Shown in pieces: positions 17,263-26,190 of a DNA stretch of 44,232 bases (within the stretch, counting starts at the first letter, position 1; the number at the start of each line of letters is the position of its first letter). The notes under the pieces were generated by a model. The model ran no database searches, was not told the origin of the DNA, and saw only the letters and a list, made by a program, of their open reading frames with translations. The translations under genes were made by a program, and so were the position numbers. The DNA comes from Balneolaceae bacterium (GTDB lineage: Bacteria > Bacteroidota > Rhodothermia > Balneolales > Balneolaceae). The stretch lies in assembly GCA_007134085.1 (NCBI GenBank), contig SLLL01000183.1:1-44232 (forward strand). Reading direction: 5' to 3'.

Positions 17263-17730
17263 TTATGCGGTTACTTCGTTTTCTGCTTCCTGTGCTACTT
17301 CATCTTTGAACGTATCGGATTCAGCCAGCTCTTTAAACGTCTTGAGATCTTTAATAAGCTGCTCCGGTAAGCCATTGATAAAGTTAGCCAAATCTTCTTC
17401 TGCCTCGCCAAAAAATGTTCGATAATCAAGAGAGAAATCTACCCGTGTTCTTTCTCCATTATCAAGTGGTGTAAAGCGAATGGTTCCGGTCTGGTTTAAA
17501 TTTCCATTAATCGTAATCCATGCGAAACGAGTGTTTCTGAGATTGTCGATTATGTTGGTTGTCCATTGAAACTCTTCGCCGCCAATTTGAGTTACGTAGT
17601 TAAATGTCTGCGAATTAACTTTCTCAACTCTATCAATACGATCAAGAAATTTAGGAAAGTGAACCGGATTACATAATAACTCGTAAACTTTGGCTAAAGG
17701 TAAGTCTACTTCTATTCTTTCGTGCGCCAT
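17263..17730 (-). CDS. SRPBCC-fold (polyketide cyclase/START-like) protein
   Basis: 155 residues, soluble. N-terminal ERIEVDLPLAKVYELLCNPVHFPKFLDRIDRVEKV is the typical SRPBCC opening (strand, two short helices), followed by the beta-sheet FNYVTQIGGEEFQW...RFAWITINGNLNQTGTIRFTPLDNGERTRVDFSLDY and a long C-terminal helix (EEDLANFINGLPEQLIKDLKTFKEL). The pattern is close to cyclase/dehydrase and 'coenzyme Q-binding' groups that bind hydrophobic ligands. ATG start; single gene ended by a strong terminator. Ligand unknown. Confidence 0.85.
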   Translation of the reverse strand: MAHERIEVDLPLAKVYELLCNPVHFPKFLDRIDRVEKVNSQTFNYVTQIGGEEFQWTTNIIDNLRNTRFAWITINGNLNQTGTIRFTPLDNGERTRVDFSLDYRTFFGEAEEDLANFINGLPEQLIKDLKTFKELAESDTFKDEVAQEAENEVTA

Positions 17731-17847
17731 AAGTATTTACTTCGGAAATGAGATGTTTTGATTCAAGGATTGAATATGAACGGATGCAGATAATATAAAT
17801 CCACAATGCAATAAAATTACGCATATTTTGATTAAGCTTCAATAATT

Positions 17848-19233
17848 TTGGAAATAAAGATTTTAAATTTAAATTATAGGCTATTCAAAATCAGACATCT
17901 ATTCTGTATTCTTGCATCTCTTCTGATTTTTGCTTCGTATCTCCCTTCTAAAGTCAACGCACAGAGTAATCTTACAGGAATATTCAAGAATTACCATGCC
18001 GCACAGACAACCGGCGATTACGAAATTTTATCCGCACGGAACAGGCTGCAATTTCAGCTAACCAGCGGTTTTGACCGTGGAAATTTTTTTTCAGACATCG
18101 ATTTTGTGCATAGATACCAAGATGGGCGTGAGTTTGAGCTTAGTTTAAGGGAGGCGTATGTTGATCTATTCTTTACTGATGCAGATCTCAGAATTGGTAA
18201 ACAGAATATTTTGTGGGGGCGGGCAAACGGAGGATTTGTAACCGATATTCTAACTCCTGTTGACCTGCGTGAATTCTTAACACAAGACCCGGAAGATCTG
18301 CGATTTGGTTTAACCTCTTTAAATGCCACATACTATAATGATGCACACACCTATCAGATCATAGTATCTCCGCTTTTCCAAAAAGACCTGATACCCGATC
18401 CATCATCAAGGTGGTTTCCGGTGCAAACATTGCCATCTCCCCTGCCACTTCGTTTTGCTGAGTATGATTTCACTCCTACAATTAGTGACTTCCAATTCGC
18501 ATTTAAATACTCAAACAGGTCTCTCTCCTGGATGGATCTCGATCTTAAACTTCTCCGCTGGAAACACCCAATGCCGGCTTATGCAATAAATGTGAACTTA
18601 ATTAATTTAGGCGAACTGCCCTCTGTAACATTGCGGGAAACATACCAAAATTCGCTCATGGCAGGCATGTCTGCATCTATCCAGGCAGGCAGTAACTGGA
18701 CGTTCACTTTTGAATCACTCTTTGTGCAGGAGCGTTTATTTACGTTTCTGCCTGTACCTATTTCTTTATTGGAGGATGCGTTAACGAACCTGCCGGCAGC
18801 AATTCAGCTTGTTCAACAATTTGACTTGCGTGATGACGGCTACATCAAAAAAAAGCCCTGGTTGAACAGCATGATTGGTGCACAAACGGAAATGTTCAAT
18901 ACCACGGTAAGCGCACAATTCTATCTCGAAACAATTTTCAACTACGATGAGGATATCCTGTCTCAACAGTACTTTCCATATGCCACACTACTGGCAACCC
19001 GATCATTCAGCAGAGACAGGCTGAGAATTTTGGCACTTTCGAGATACAATTTTTATGCAGAAGACTACTGGCTTCAGTTGCAGGGAGTGTATGAGATCTC
19101 AGATGGGTTTGAACTCTCTTTGGGAACCAATCTTTTTGCCGGGGATGATTTCACACCGTTCTATGGTCATTTTACATTCGCGCAGTTTCGGCAAAACAGT
19201 TTCATTTTTGCACAAATAGCACTCTTCTTTTAA
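17848..19233 (+). CDS. outer-membrane beta-barrel protein, DUF1302-like, paired with an MMPL exporter
   Basis: 461 residues; TTG start with no ATG in reach. Residues 1-38 are a signal peptide (RHLFCILASLLIFASYLPSKVNA|Q). The rest alternates polar and aromatic residues as in a barrel and ends with a terminal aromatic strand (FIFAQIALFF). A key stretch, DLRIGKQNILWGRANGGFVTDILTPVDLREF, resembles DUF1302/alginate-export barrels, where WG and the D-x-L-x-P-x-D motif are typical. In many bacteria DUF1302 genes accompany MMPL/RND transporters, and the next gene is one. Family assignment is by pattern and not certain. Probable outer-membrane partner or channel. Confidence 0.8.
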   Translation: MEIKILNLNYRLFKIRHLFCILASLLIFASYLPSKVNAQSNLTGIFKNYHAAQTTGDYEILSARNRLQFQLTSGFDRGNFFSDIDFVHRYQDGREFELSLREAYVDLFFTDADLRIGKQNILWGRANGGFVTDILTPVDLREFLTQDPEDLRFGLTSLNATYYNDAHTYQIIVSPLFQKDLIPDPSSRWFPVQTLPSPLPLRFAEYDFTPTISDFQFAFKYSNRSLSWMDLDLKLLRWKHPMPAYAINVNLINLGELPSVTLRETYQNSLMAGMSASIQAGSNWTFTFESLFVQERLFTFLPVPISLLEDALTNLPAAIQLVQQFDLRDDGYIKKKPWLNSMIGAQTEMFNTTVSAQFYLETIFNYDEDILSQQYFPYATLLATRSFSRDRLRILALSRYNFYAEDYWLQLQGVYEISDGFELSLGTNLFAGDDFTPFYGHFTFAQFRQNSFIFAQIALFF

Positions 19234-19302
19234 CGTTAATGGAATTGAGAGAGAGCAGGAAAGGTTAGCAAGCAGAAATCCTATTCATAACCAAATACAG
19301 AC

Positions 19303-21588
19303 GTGCAACGATACGGAGAATTCATACTAAAGTACCCAAGGCTTGTAATATTTGCCCTTATTGCTGTAGCTATGATGGCAGTTTATCCTGCCATGAGTAT
19401 CCGTACCGATTTTAATCTGGAAGGTTTTTACCCCGCTGATGATCCGGTTATTCTTGACTATGAACGCCTTGAGAGTGAATTTGGGCGTGATGATGACTCC
19501 ATTCTGATTGGCTTTCAGACAGATTCGCTATTCAGTGAAACGGTAATTTCTGATTTGATTACCCTAACTGAGAAACTCGCATCAATAACTCACATCGATA
19601 ATGTATTCTCCATTCTTGATGCGCAGGAGATACAACAGCGAAACGGGCAACTCACATTCAGCTCTTATATCAACACAGATGATATAGCCACCAATAACTG
19701 GCAAGAAATAAAACAACTGTTAACGGATAATCCACTCTTCAGAGGGTTATTGATAAATGAAGCAGGAACCGCAACAGCTATCATCCTTTCGATTGATGAT
19801 GAAGAAAACACCTATACCAACAGAAATCGTATCATCAATTCTATTGATGAGATTTTGGGTGAGTTTGAGGGTGTGTATCATTTTCACCGGTCAGGTATTC
19901 CTTATTACAGAAATCAGTACGTAAACATGCTGAATAGTGAAATTGTGATGTATATCGCCATTTCATCAGTCCTGATTATACTGCTGCTTTGGTATCTCTA
20001 CAGAACAATCTGGGGGGTACTATTCCCGATGATTATCGTCTGGACTACACTCCTGTTCACCGTTGCCCTGATGCATCTTACCGGTGGCTATCTCGAAATA
20101 ATGAGCAGTACCATCGCCCCAATTCTTCTCTGTGTGGGTGTGGCTGATGCCATCCATATGATATCCAAGTACGATGACGCACGCGAAAAAGGGCTTGTAA
20201 AAAGCAGATCGATCATTGAGATGCTCAAGACGCTGGGGAATGCCACGCTGCTTACCAGTATTACCACAGCCATTGGGTTTGCATCACTCATCAGCAGTAC
20301 TGTAATGCCAATGAAGAAGTTTGGCATTTACACAGCTGTTGGTGTGATTTTAGCCTATCTCATCACCATTCTGTTTTTGCCTGCTGCGCTCAGGTTATCA
20401 AAAAAGAAACGGGTAATTGATGAAAAGTCCGGATCGTTTTACCCTTTTATAAACAAATGGCTCATGAAAGTGGCTGCCCTTAACCGTATGCACTTCAAAA
20501 AAGTACTAGTTGGCGGCTCTGCCCTTACTTTTGTCTTTTTCCTCGGCATGCTTACCCTCGATGTAAATGGGCGCATTTTTGATGATCTTCGCGATGATAC
20601 CAGAATAATGCAGGATAGCAGATTCTTCACAGAAAATATCGCGCCGCAGTTTCCAATGGAATTCATCATAGATACAGGCGAGCCCGAGGCAGCTCTAACG
20701 CACGATGCACTTCGAAAGCTTGTGCAGCTTGAAGAGGTTCTGCTTGCTTACCCGGAGATTCACCGTGCAGCAGGTATGCATACATTGATCAAAGAAGTGC
20801 ATCGGGTTATGGGTGATGATCAGGTTTTTGAACTTCCGGAATCTGATCAGGCAATCGCACAATATGCTCTGCTATTGGAAATCAATGATTTTGATGAACT
20901 TTACAACTTTGTTGATTTCGATTATAGAAACCTTCGTGTAGCTGCTTTCACGGAGGATGCAGGCTCGAAACGGATCAATCAAATTCGTGAAGAACTCGGC
21001 ACTACGCTCACAGAAATTTTCGATACAGAAACCGTAATTGTAACCGGCACAACTATTTTAAGTGCTGATCTAACCAATAAAATTGTTTATTCGCTTGCCT
21101 GGAGCATCCTGCTTGCCATAACAGCCATTACACTGATTATGGTTGGGTTATTCAAAAATATAAAGCTGGTTATCATCGCTTTAGTGCCAAATCTTGTGCC
21201 ATTAATTATGGTTGGCGGAATTATGGGCTTTCTGAATGTTGACATAAAACCGTCCACCGCGGTGATATTTACAATTGCACTCGGCATAGCGGTGGATGAC
21301 AGTATCCACTATCTCGCGAGGTTTCGGATAGAGTACTTACGAAGAAAAGCGATGATGCCGGCACTTACAGCATCCACAGTGCGAACCGGAAGGGCAATAA
21401 TTCTTACCAGTTTAATTTTGATTGCAGGCTTTGGAACGCTAATCACCAGCTCGTTCACATCCACAGCGATGATGGGTATTCTGGTTTGTACCACAATCTT
21501 CTCAGCACTAATTGCGGATCTGCTGATGCTGCCGTCCCTCTTCTACTGGCTCAAACCTAAACTGCCTATTGTTGATAAGCCTCGATAA
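19303..21588 (+). CDS. MMPL/RND-superfamily membrane transporter
   Basis: 761 residues, GTG start. Two repeats, each with one helix, a large periplasmic loop and a five-helix block. First block around VMYIAISSVLIILLLWYLYRTIWGVLFP, APILLCVGVADAIHMISKYDDA, TSITTAIGFASLISS; second around WSILLAITAITLIMVGLF, TIALGIAVDDSIHYLARFRIEY, LTSLILIAGFGTLITSS. The charged membrane pairs (D-AIHM, DDSIHYL) are those of MMPL/HpnN-type RND proteins that move lipids or hydrophobic molecules using proton motive force. It is 69 bases after the barrel gene and its 3' end overlaps tmk by 23 bases on the other strand. Substrate unknown. Confidence 0.92.
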   Translation: MQRYGEFILKYPRLVIFALIAVAMMAVYPAMSIRTDFNLEGFYPADDPVILDYERLESEFGRDDDSILIGFQTDSLFSETVISDLITLTEKLASITHIDNVFSILDAQEIQQRNGQLTFSSYINTDDIATNNWQEIKQLLTDNPLFRGLLINEAGTATAIILSIDDEENTYTNRNRIINSIDEILGEFEGVYHFHRSGIPYYRNQYVNMLNSEIVMYIAISSVLIILLLWYLYRTIWGVLFPMIIVWTTLLFTVALMHLTGGYLEIMSSTIAPILLCVGVADAIHMISKYDDAREKGLVKSRSIIEMLKTLGNATLLTSITTAIGFASLISSTVMPMKKFGIYTAVGVILAYLITILFLPAALRLSKKKRVIDEKSGSFYPFINKWLMKVAALNRMHFKKVLVGGSALTFVFFLGMLTLDVNGRIFDDLRDDTRIMQDSRFFTENIAPQFPMEFIIDTGEPEAALTHDALRKLVQLEEVLLAYPEIHRAAGMHTLIKEVHRVMGDDQVFELPESDQAIAQYALLLEINDFDELYNFVDFDYRNLRVAAFTEDAGSKRINQIREELGTTLTEIFDTETVIVTGTTILSADLTNKIVYSLAWSILLAITAITLIMVGLFKNIKLVIIALVPNLVPLIMVGGIMGFLNVDIKPSTAVIFTIALGIAVDDSIHYLARFRIEYLRRKAMMPALTASTVRTGRAIILTSLILIAGFGTLITSSFTSTAMMGILVCTTIFSALIADLLMLPSLFYWLKPKLPIVDKPR

Positions 21589-22171
21589 TGGTTACGATTT
21601 CATCATGAATCTCCTCAGGCGACCTGTCGGCATCAATCACACAAAAGCGTTTATCGGTTGACACGAGCATATCATAACCAGTTGCCACTTTTTTAAAGAA
21701 ATCATCGCCAGCGCTTTCAAGCCTGTCTTTCTCTGTTCCTTTGGTGCGTTGGGTGGCAATTTTAGGATCTATCTTAAGGTAGAACGTCAAATCAGGCACA
21801 GTTCCATGCGATGCAAGCTTGTTGAGTGTGTGAATATCACTCAGAGAAGAGGAATTTCTGCCAAAGCCTTGGTATGCCGTTGTAGAATCGTAAAAGCGGT
21901 CAAGAATTACGATTTCATTCTGTTCTAGAAGAGGGATTACTTTTTCCCGAATCAGTTGAGAGCGAGCCGCAGAAAATAGCAGGAGTTCCGTAACGGCGTC
22001 CATATCATCAGTATCGTGCAAGAGCAGTGAACGAACTCTCTCAGAAATTTCCGTTCCCCCGGGTTCCCTGAAAACCGAATAGCCTACACCATTGTTGTCG
22101 AAGTACTCTTTAAGTTTCTCAATCTGTGTGGATTTGCCACAACCATCAATCCCTTCAAATGTAATTAGCAC
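21566..22171 (-). CDS. tmk: thymidylate kinase
   Basis: Phosphorylates dTMP to dTDP. 201 residues, GTG start. P-loop FEGIDGCGKSTQIEKL, FREPGGTEISERVRSLLL, DRFYDSTTAYQGFGR and the lid region RTKGTEKDRLESAG are in place. Last gene of the bfn-bshC-FCL-pspC-tmk run; its 3' end overlaps the exporter gene by 23 bases, convergent. Confidence 0.97.
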   Translation of the reverse strand: MLITFEGIDGCGKSTQIEKLKEYFDNNGVGYSVFREPGGTEISERVRSLLLHDTDDMDAVTELLLFSAARSQLIREKVIPLLEQNEIVILDRFYDSTTAYQGFGRNSSSLSDIHTLNKLASHGTVPDLTFYLKIDPKIATQRTKGTEKDRLESAGDDFFKKVATGYDMLVSTDKRFCVIDADRSPEEIHDEIVTIIEAYQQ

Positions 22172-22177
22172 GATTAC

Positions 22178-22825
22178 CTAAAATTTAAAATCATCCATTT
22201 CTGACACTGGCTCTTTTGGAATAATAAAAGATAGGATAATATAAACAAGTATAAATGTACTTGAACTAAGAAATGCGGCTGCAACGAAAAGAATTCGGGT
22301 TAGCGTAGAACTTATACCCAGATACTTGGCGATTCCACCACACACACCGGAAAGTTTTTTATCGGTACGGGAGCGCATCAACTTGTTGGCTAAACTTACT
22401 TTAAACGGCTCAGCTGTTTTTGTTGATGACTTACCCTTTACACTTCCTGCATCATCATACAGAAATTGATCAAGTTTATCATAAGCTTCCCGTACGTTTT
22501 CTTTCTCTTTGATCTCTGCTCTTTTTTGCCCTTTATTTTTTACCAAAGTTGTAAGAAGTAAAACACCAAGCATGGCTCCACCAACGTAAGGGGCAACACT
22601 CATGATGGTAGAGAAAAATGGAAGTACTGTCATACCAAAAATTTCAGTACCGATATAGTGTCCAACGTATCCAGCAGATAGAAAAACAAGAATAAGCCCT
22701 GTAATCGTGTTGAGGTTCCAGATAGATTTTTCAGGCTTTTTTTCTTTCTCTTCGAGAAACTCATTGAGTGCCGAGTGCAGCTGTTGGTCTGTAATTCGAA
22801 TGGATTGTTGTTCTTTTGTTACCAT
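22178..22825 (-). CDS. PspC-domain membrane protein
   Basis: 215 residues. The C-terminal PspC domain (about 150-207) is clear: RTDKKLSGVCGGIAKYLGISSTLTRILFVAAAFLSSSTFILVYIILSFIIP. The N-terminal part is unusual: a charged cytoplasmic stretch, two helices (about 41-60 and 75-104), and a charged linker (KNKGQKRAEIKEKENVREAYDKLDQF). The PspC family acts in envelope-stress responses, but no pspA or pspB lies nearby, so this may be a stand-alone membrane protein. It is 62 bases after the FCL gene and 6 before tmk; a small TTTCC-GTAA-GGAAA stem with GNRA-like loop sits 22 bases before its ATG. Confidence 0.87.
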   Translation of the reverse strand: MVTKEQQSIRITDQQLHSALNEFLEEKEKKPEKSIWNLNTITGLILVFLSAGYVGHYIGTEIFGMTVLPFFSTIMSVAPYVGGAMLGVLLLTTLVKNKGQKRAEIKEKENVREAYDKLDQFLYDDAGSVKGKSSTKTAEPFKVSLANKLMRSRTDKKLSGVCGGIAKYLGISSTLTRILFVAAAFLSSSTFILVYIILSFIIPKEPVSEMDDFKF

Positions 22826-22887
22826 AATAATCCGGGATAGTTTTCTATTTCCTTACGGAAAGACGGTGCATCAGTTACACCAAAATA

Positions 22888-23442
22888 CTAAATCACTTCC
22901 TTTTCATTTACCAATATATCAAGAGGTACGTCAAAATTTTCAGTCGGAAGCAGTTCATCATACATCTGGCATTCGAACAAAATGCCAACTTTCACTCCTT
23001 TTGATCGGCTCAAAAAACGATCGTAATACCCTTTTCCATAGCCAAGCCGGTTTCGGCTTCTGTCGCCCGCAACCATCGGTACAACAATAAAATCTGGGTA
23101 ATCGGGCTCTACAATGTTTCCCTCCACAGGCTCTCGTACTCCCCATCTGTTCTCTTTAAAGGCTGTATCCTTATTCACCTCGATATGCATCATCTCTCCT
23201 TTTGGTAAAACTTTTGGCATAATCAGCGTCTTACCTAATCGCTGACATACAGAAATAAACTCACTGGTATCAACTTCTCGATTTTTGTGGATTGAAGCGT
23301 AACAGTGAATAACTTTCGCCTGTTTGAATGCATCAAGTTCAACCAGCCGGTTCACAATCTCCCGGCTCTTTTCATCAACAAATTGAGGCGTTAAAGCTGC
23401 CCGTTTTTCAAGAAAATAGTTTCTTAATGCAGCTTTATCCAT
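22888..23442 (-). CDS. 5-formyltetrahydrofolate cyclo-ligase
   Basis: ATP-dependent conversion of 5-formyl-THF to 5,10-methenyl-THF. 184 residues, ATG start two bases after the bshC-strand stop. N-terminal KAALRNYFLEKRAAL, then VIHCYASIHKNREVDTS, MPKVLPKGEMMHIE and the C-terminal nucleotide motif RNRLGYGKGYYDRFL with VGILFECQ give a full match to the FTHFS/YgfA family. No extra domain. Confidence 0.95.
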   Translation of the reverse strand: MDKAALRNYFLEKRAALTPQFVDEKSREIVNRLVELDAFKQAKVIHCYASIHKNREVDTSEFISVCQRLGKTLIMPKVLPKGEMMHIEVNKDTAFKENRWGVREPVEGNIVEPDYPDFIVVPMVAGDRSRNRLGYGKGYYDRFLSRSKGVKVGILFECQMYDELLPTENFDVPLDILVNEKEVI

Positions 23443-23444
23443 AA

Positions 23445-25064
23445 TCAGAGATGAATAAGGTTGTGGGTTTTGTGTTGTTCCATAGTCATCAAAGCAAGAA
23501 TATCATCCCAAATATTCAACCCATATTTGTTCATAAAATAGATAAAGAGTATCTCTCTCTCCTGAAGATTTCCTCCTGGAAAAAGCTGAGATTTTACTTT
23601 CCGTATTCTTTCAAGCTGAATTTTATCCTGTTCTTTGAGCGATCTGTACACCTTGCCCTTCAGTTTATCCAGTTCGGTTAAAAGATTGGCTCTAACCTTT
23701 TCGGAAGTGCCCTTTAAGCTTTGATCGATAACTGATATTTCATCAATTCTTAGGCGTGATATTTCCTCAAAATCTTTTTTCCAAGTTTTAAAAATTGGTT
23801 CAGGATCAGGAGCTTCAGAACGGTTGATGTATTCCGATTCAAGATCCTCAATTCTCATTGAGTACTCTTCAGCGGAAAATGGAAGTTTTGGAAGTACTCT
23901 GTCAACAGCTGACTCTACCATGGTAGCACTAAAACGAGGCATGATAATGGGCATCGAAAGCCCGAACTCCCGATAGAAATCTTTCATTTGTGCGTAGTAC
24001 GCTACCTCTCCGGGTCCTGCAACATACACTGCACCGGGAAGAAGAAAGTTTTGAAGTACCGGGCGCAGAAAAACATTCGGTGAAAATCTTTCAGGTGATT
24101 TCTCTATTAGATCGAGTAGGGCATCAGTTTTAAGGCTTTTAACGGATCCTTCAGAAAACCAGTCTTCCCCTTCTGCATGAATTTTCTTTCTTGTGCCGTC
24201 ATTATCAATCCAGAACAAATTAGACTCTTGCACCTGCACCTGGGCATGAAAACCAGTCTCAAGCAATCTGGTTGATACATTATTCAGCGCATCAAAAAGT
24301 TGATCAGAATGGCTTACACTTTTCTTTAGGGCATTTGTGGTTAACTCTTTTGCCTGCTTTGAGTTTGACCCTGCAAGAACTACTTCATGGTTTGCAAAAA
24401 GATGTAGAATCAGTTTTCCGAATGAATCTCTAATAGATGAGCCGGGATGGTAACATTCATCAAGGAGGTTCCAAAGATCATCAGAAAAATCAGTTTCGTA
24501 CATTATAGATTTCAGCTCTTCTTTGAGTGTGCTGATTTGATCATCAAAAACAATTTCTCCAACACGGGGAAATTCCTCCAAATCACTTTTTAGTGTAATC
24601 TGCTTCAGTTCATCGCGATCAAACACACCTGCAGTTGCAATTTCTAAGAAATCATGATCTTCATCAGCCAGCCAAAATACCGGAACTGCCGGCTTTCCGT
24701 AAGTTTGCTCAATATGAGTAGCCGTTTTGATAGCGGTGAGAATTTTGAAAACCGTTAAAGGTGGCCCGCCAAAGAGGGTTAATTGCTGACCGGTAACTAC
24801 AGCAACTGCATCATTGGAAGATAGTTTTTGAATGGAATTTTCTACCTGCGGGGAATCAGTAAACTGTGCATTAAACTGGCGGAGAAATTCAACGCTCTTG
24901 ACTCTGTCTCCTTTAAACCTATAATATTCAAGCTTGTTTTTAACTTCTTCGCCATCAAAAGGGTTGGTTTCGAAGAATGGCTCAACCTTTTTGAAGTCAG
25001 AGATGTAAGATTTAAAAAGTGATGAAAATGGCAGCTTTTGAAACGGTATTGAGTTTGATTTCAC
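23445..25064 (-). CDS. bshC: bacillithiol biosynthesis cysteine-adding enzyme BshC
   Basis: Last step of bacillithiol synthesis: adds cysteine to glucosaminyl-malate. 539 residues, normal for the family, GTG start. Conserved segments: VAVVTGQQLTLFGGPPLTVFKILTAI, VPVFWLADEDHDFLEI and LPGAVYVAGPGEVAYYAQM, then a long helical C-terminal region. BshA and BshB are not in the window and must lie elsewhere. It sits in a run with the bifunctional nuclease (1 base before) and the FCL gene (2 bases after), so it is almost surely cotranscribed with both. Bacillithiol use suggests a redox role shared with the peroxiredoxin elsewhere in the window, though this link is inference. Confidence 0.96.
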   Translation of the reverse strand: MKSNSIPFQKLPFSSLFKSYISDFKKVEPFFETNPFDGEEVKNKLEYYRFKGDRVKSVEFLRQFNAQFTDSPQVENSIQKLSSNDAVAVVTGQQLTLFGGPPLTVFKILTAIKTATHIEQTYGKPAVPVFWLADEDHDFLEIATAGVFDRDELKQITLKSDLEEFPRVGEIVFDDQISTLKEELKSIMYETDFSDDLWNLLDECYHPGSSIRDSFGKLILHLFANHEVVLAGSNSKQAKELTTNALKKSVSHSDQLFDALNNVSTRLLETGFHAQVQVQESNLFWIDNDGTRKKIHAEGEDWFSEGSVKSLKTDALLDLIEKSPERFSPNVFLRPVLQNFLLPGAVYVAGPGEVAYYAQMKDFYREFGLSMPIIMPRFSATMVESAVDRVLPKLPFSAEEYSMRIEDLESEYINRSEAPDPEPIFKTWKKDFEEISRLRIDEISVIDQSLKGTSEKVRANLLTELDKLKGKVYRSLKEQDKIQLERIRKVKSQLFPGGNLQEREILFIYFMNKYGLNIWDDILALMTMEQHKTHNLIHL

Positions 25065-25065
25065 G

Positions 25066-25638
25066 CTATCCTTTTAATTTTTTTATCTGGTCTCTGAGCT
25101 TGGCAGCCTTCTCATAGTTTTCAGTTTCAATAGCGGTCTGTAACTCTTGTTCAATCTCTTCGAGCCGTGTCATCTCTTTGGATTGTTCTCTCTCCTCAGA
25201 TTTGGGTTTTTGTGAACCTGGTGTGGTTTCTTCTGTTTCAATACCGGCTTCATCCAAAACTTTTTTCTGAACGTAAATTGGTGCGTTAAAGCGGATAGCA
25301 AGGGCTATTGCATCACTTGGGCGGGCATCAAGCTCTATGCGTTCACCATTATTCTTGTAGTGAATTTGGGCAAAAAACGTGCCCTCATTAAGGTCATTGA
25401 TCAGCACTTTATCCACTTCAGCATCAAAGCTTAAAAGAAGATTTTTGAGCAGGTCGTGCGTCATCGGGCGGGGTGGCTTTATACTTTCCAGCTCGAGTGC
25501 TATTGCCTGCGCTTCGAACGTACCAATAATAATAGGCAACCGCCGGTTACCACCTGCCTCAGAGAGTATTAGTGCATAGGCCCCGCCACTGCTTGGGCTT
25601 GTTGAAAGGCCTAATATTTCCATCTTAATCGTCTGCAA
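25066..25638 (-). CDS. bifunctional nuclease (DUF151) with C-terminal UVR motif
   Basis: 190 residues. N-terminal DUF151/BFN domain (about 1-135): LSTSPSSGGAYALILSEAGGNRRLPIIIGTFEAQAIALELE, PRPMTHDLLKNLLLSF, ELDARPSDAIALAIRFNAPIYVQKKVLDEAG. The C-terminal roughly 35 residues form a UvrB/UvrC (UVR) motif, EEIEQELQTAIETENYEKAAKLRDQIKKLK, a helical hairpin for protein contact. The start is TTG 25638: AGGAG lies six bases before it, whereas the in-frame ATG 25623 has no such site. First gene of the run to tmk. Biochemical role of the family is debated (nuclease in plants). Confidence 0.9.
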   Translation of the reverse strand: MQTIKMEILGLSTSPSSGGAYALILSEAGGNRRLPIIIGTFEAQAIALELESIKPPRPMTHDLLKNLLLSFDAEVDKVLINDLNEGTFFAQIHYKNNGERIELDARPSDAIALAIRFNAPIYVQKKVLDEAGIETEETTPGSQKPKSEEREQSKEMTRLEEIEQELQTAIETENYEKAAKLRDQIKKLKG

Positions 25639-25644
25639 AATGTT

Positions 25645-25649
25645 CTCCT
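25645..25649 (-). promoter_or_regulatory. ribosome-binding site deciding the bifunctional nuclease start
   Basis: AGGAG on the minus strand, 6 bases from TTG 25638. It argues for the TTG start and against the downstream ATG 25623. Confidence 0.6.
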
Positions 25650-25663
25650 TTGTATTAAAACAT

Positions 25664-25671
25664 TATCTTTG
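25664..25671 (+). promoter_or_regulatory. possible Bacteroidota-type -7 promoter element
   Basis: TATCTTTG matches TAnnTTTG, the -7 box of Bacteroidota promoters, 87 bases before ATG 25759 in a divergent intergenic region. No well-spaced TTTG -33 box is seen, so this is weak. Confidence 0.25.
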
Positions 25672-25758
25672 CTGAAAGTTAATCAAATTTTGTAAGCACA
25701 TAAACAGGGCTTTTGGTTAAAGCGTTTAACGTGAACGAGATAATTATTTGTATAGAGC

Positions 25759-26184
25759 ATGAAGTTGCCTTCTGAAGAAACATTATGGAAAACAGCCTCT
25801 ATTGGCTTAGGATTGATTATTGGTGTTGCCATCATCTCAATAATGTATCAGGTAAACTATATGTTTTATCCTATCGAAGAGGTTTCAGAAGGAGTAAATC
25901 CGGATTTGGAAGCCTACTTCTCCAACCCTGCACTTATTTTGGGTAAGTTTATAGCGCTAAGCACTGGTACTTTTTTTGCTGCTGCAATCGCTAAACTTGT
26001 AAAGCCGGAGCTTACATATTGGAGTGCAATCATTACCGGTTCAGTTCTGATGATTCTCGGCGTGTTTGATATTTTCGCATCATCATATCCGGTATATTAT
26101 AATATCATCGCGCCGCTATTATATCTGCCTGCTGCATTATTTGGTTACATATTCATCAATAACCTTCAACAAAAAAGAGATTAG
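25759..26184 (+). CDS. four-helix membrane protein, unknown function
   Basis: 141 residues, ATG start. Four predicted membrane helices: about 12-32 (ASIGLGLIIGVAIISIMYQV), 58-78, 87-107 (YWSAIITGSVLMILGVFDIF) and 113-134. The loop between the first two helices is acidic (EEVSEGVNPDLEAY). I do not recognise the family. It is six bases before the SUI1-like gene, so the two are likely translated from one mRNA; nothing in the protein suggests a shared function. Confidence 0.75.
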   Translation: MKLPSEETLWKTASIGLGLIIGVAIISIMYQVNYMFYPIEEVSEGVNPDLEAYFSNPALILGKFIALSTGTFFAAAIAKLVKPELTYWSAIITGSVLMILGVFDIFASSYPVYYNIIAPLLYLPAALFGYIFINNLQQKRD

Positions 26185-26190
26185 ATTTTT

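Noticed and set aside
22848-22861. TTTCC-GTAA-GGAAA stem-loop upstream of the pspC-domain gene
   Set aside because: Only a 5-bp stem; likely chance in AT-rich intergenic sequence, so it is mentioned in the gene entry but not listed separately.
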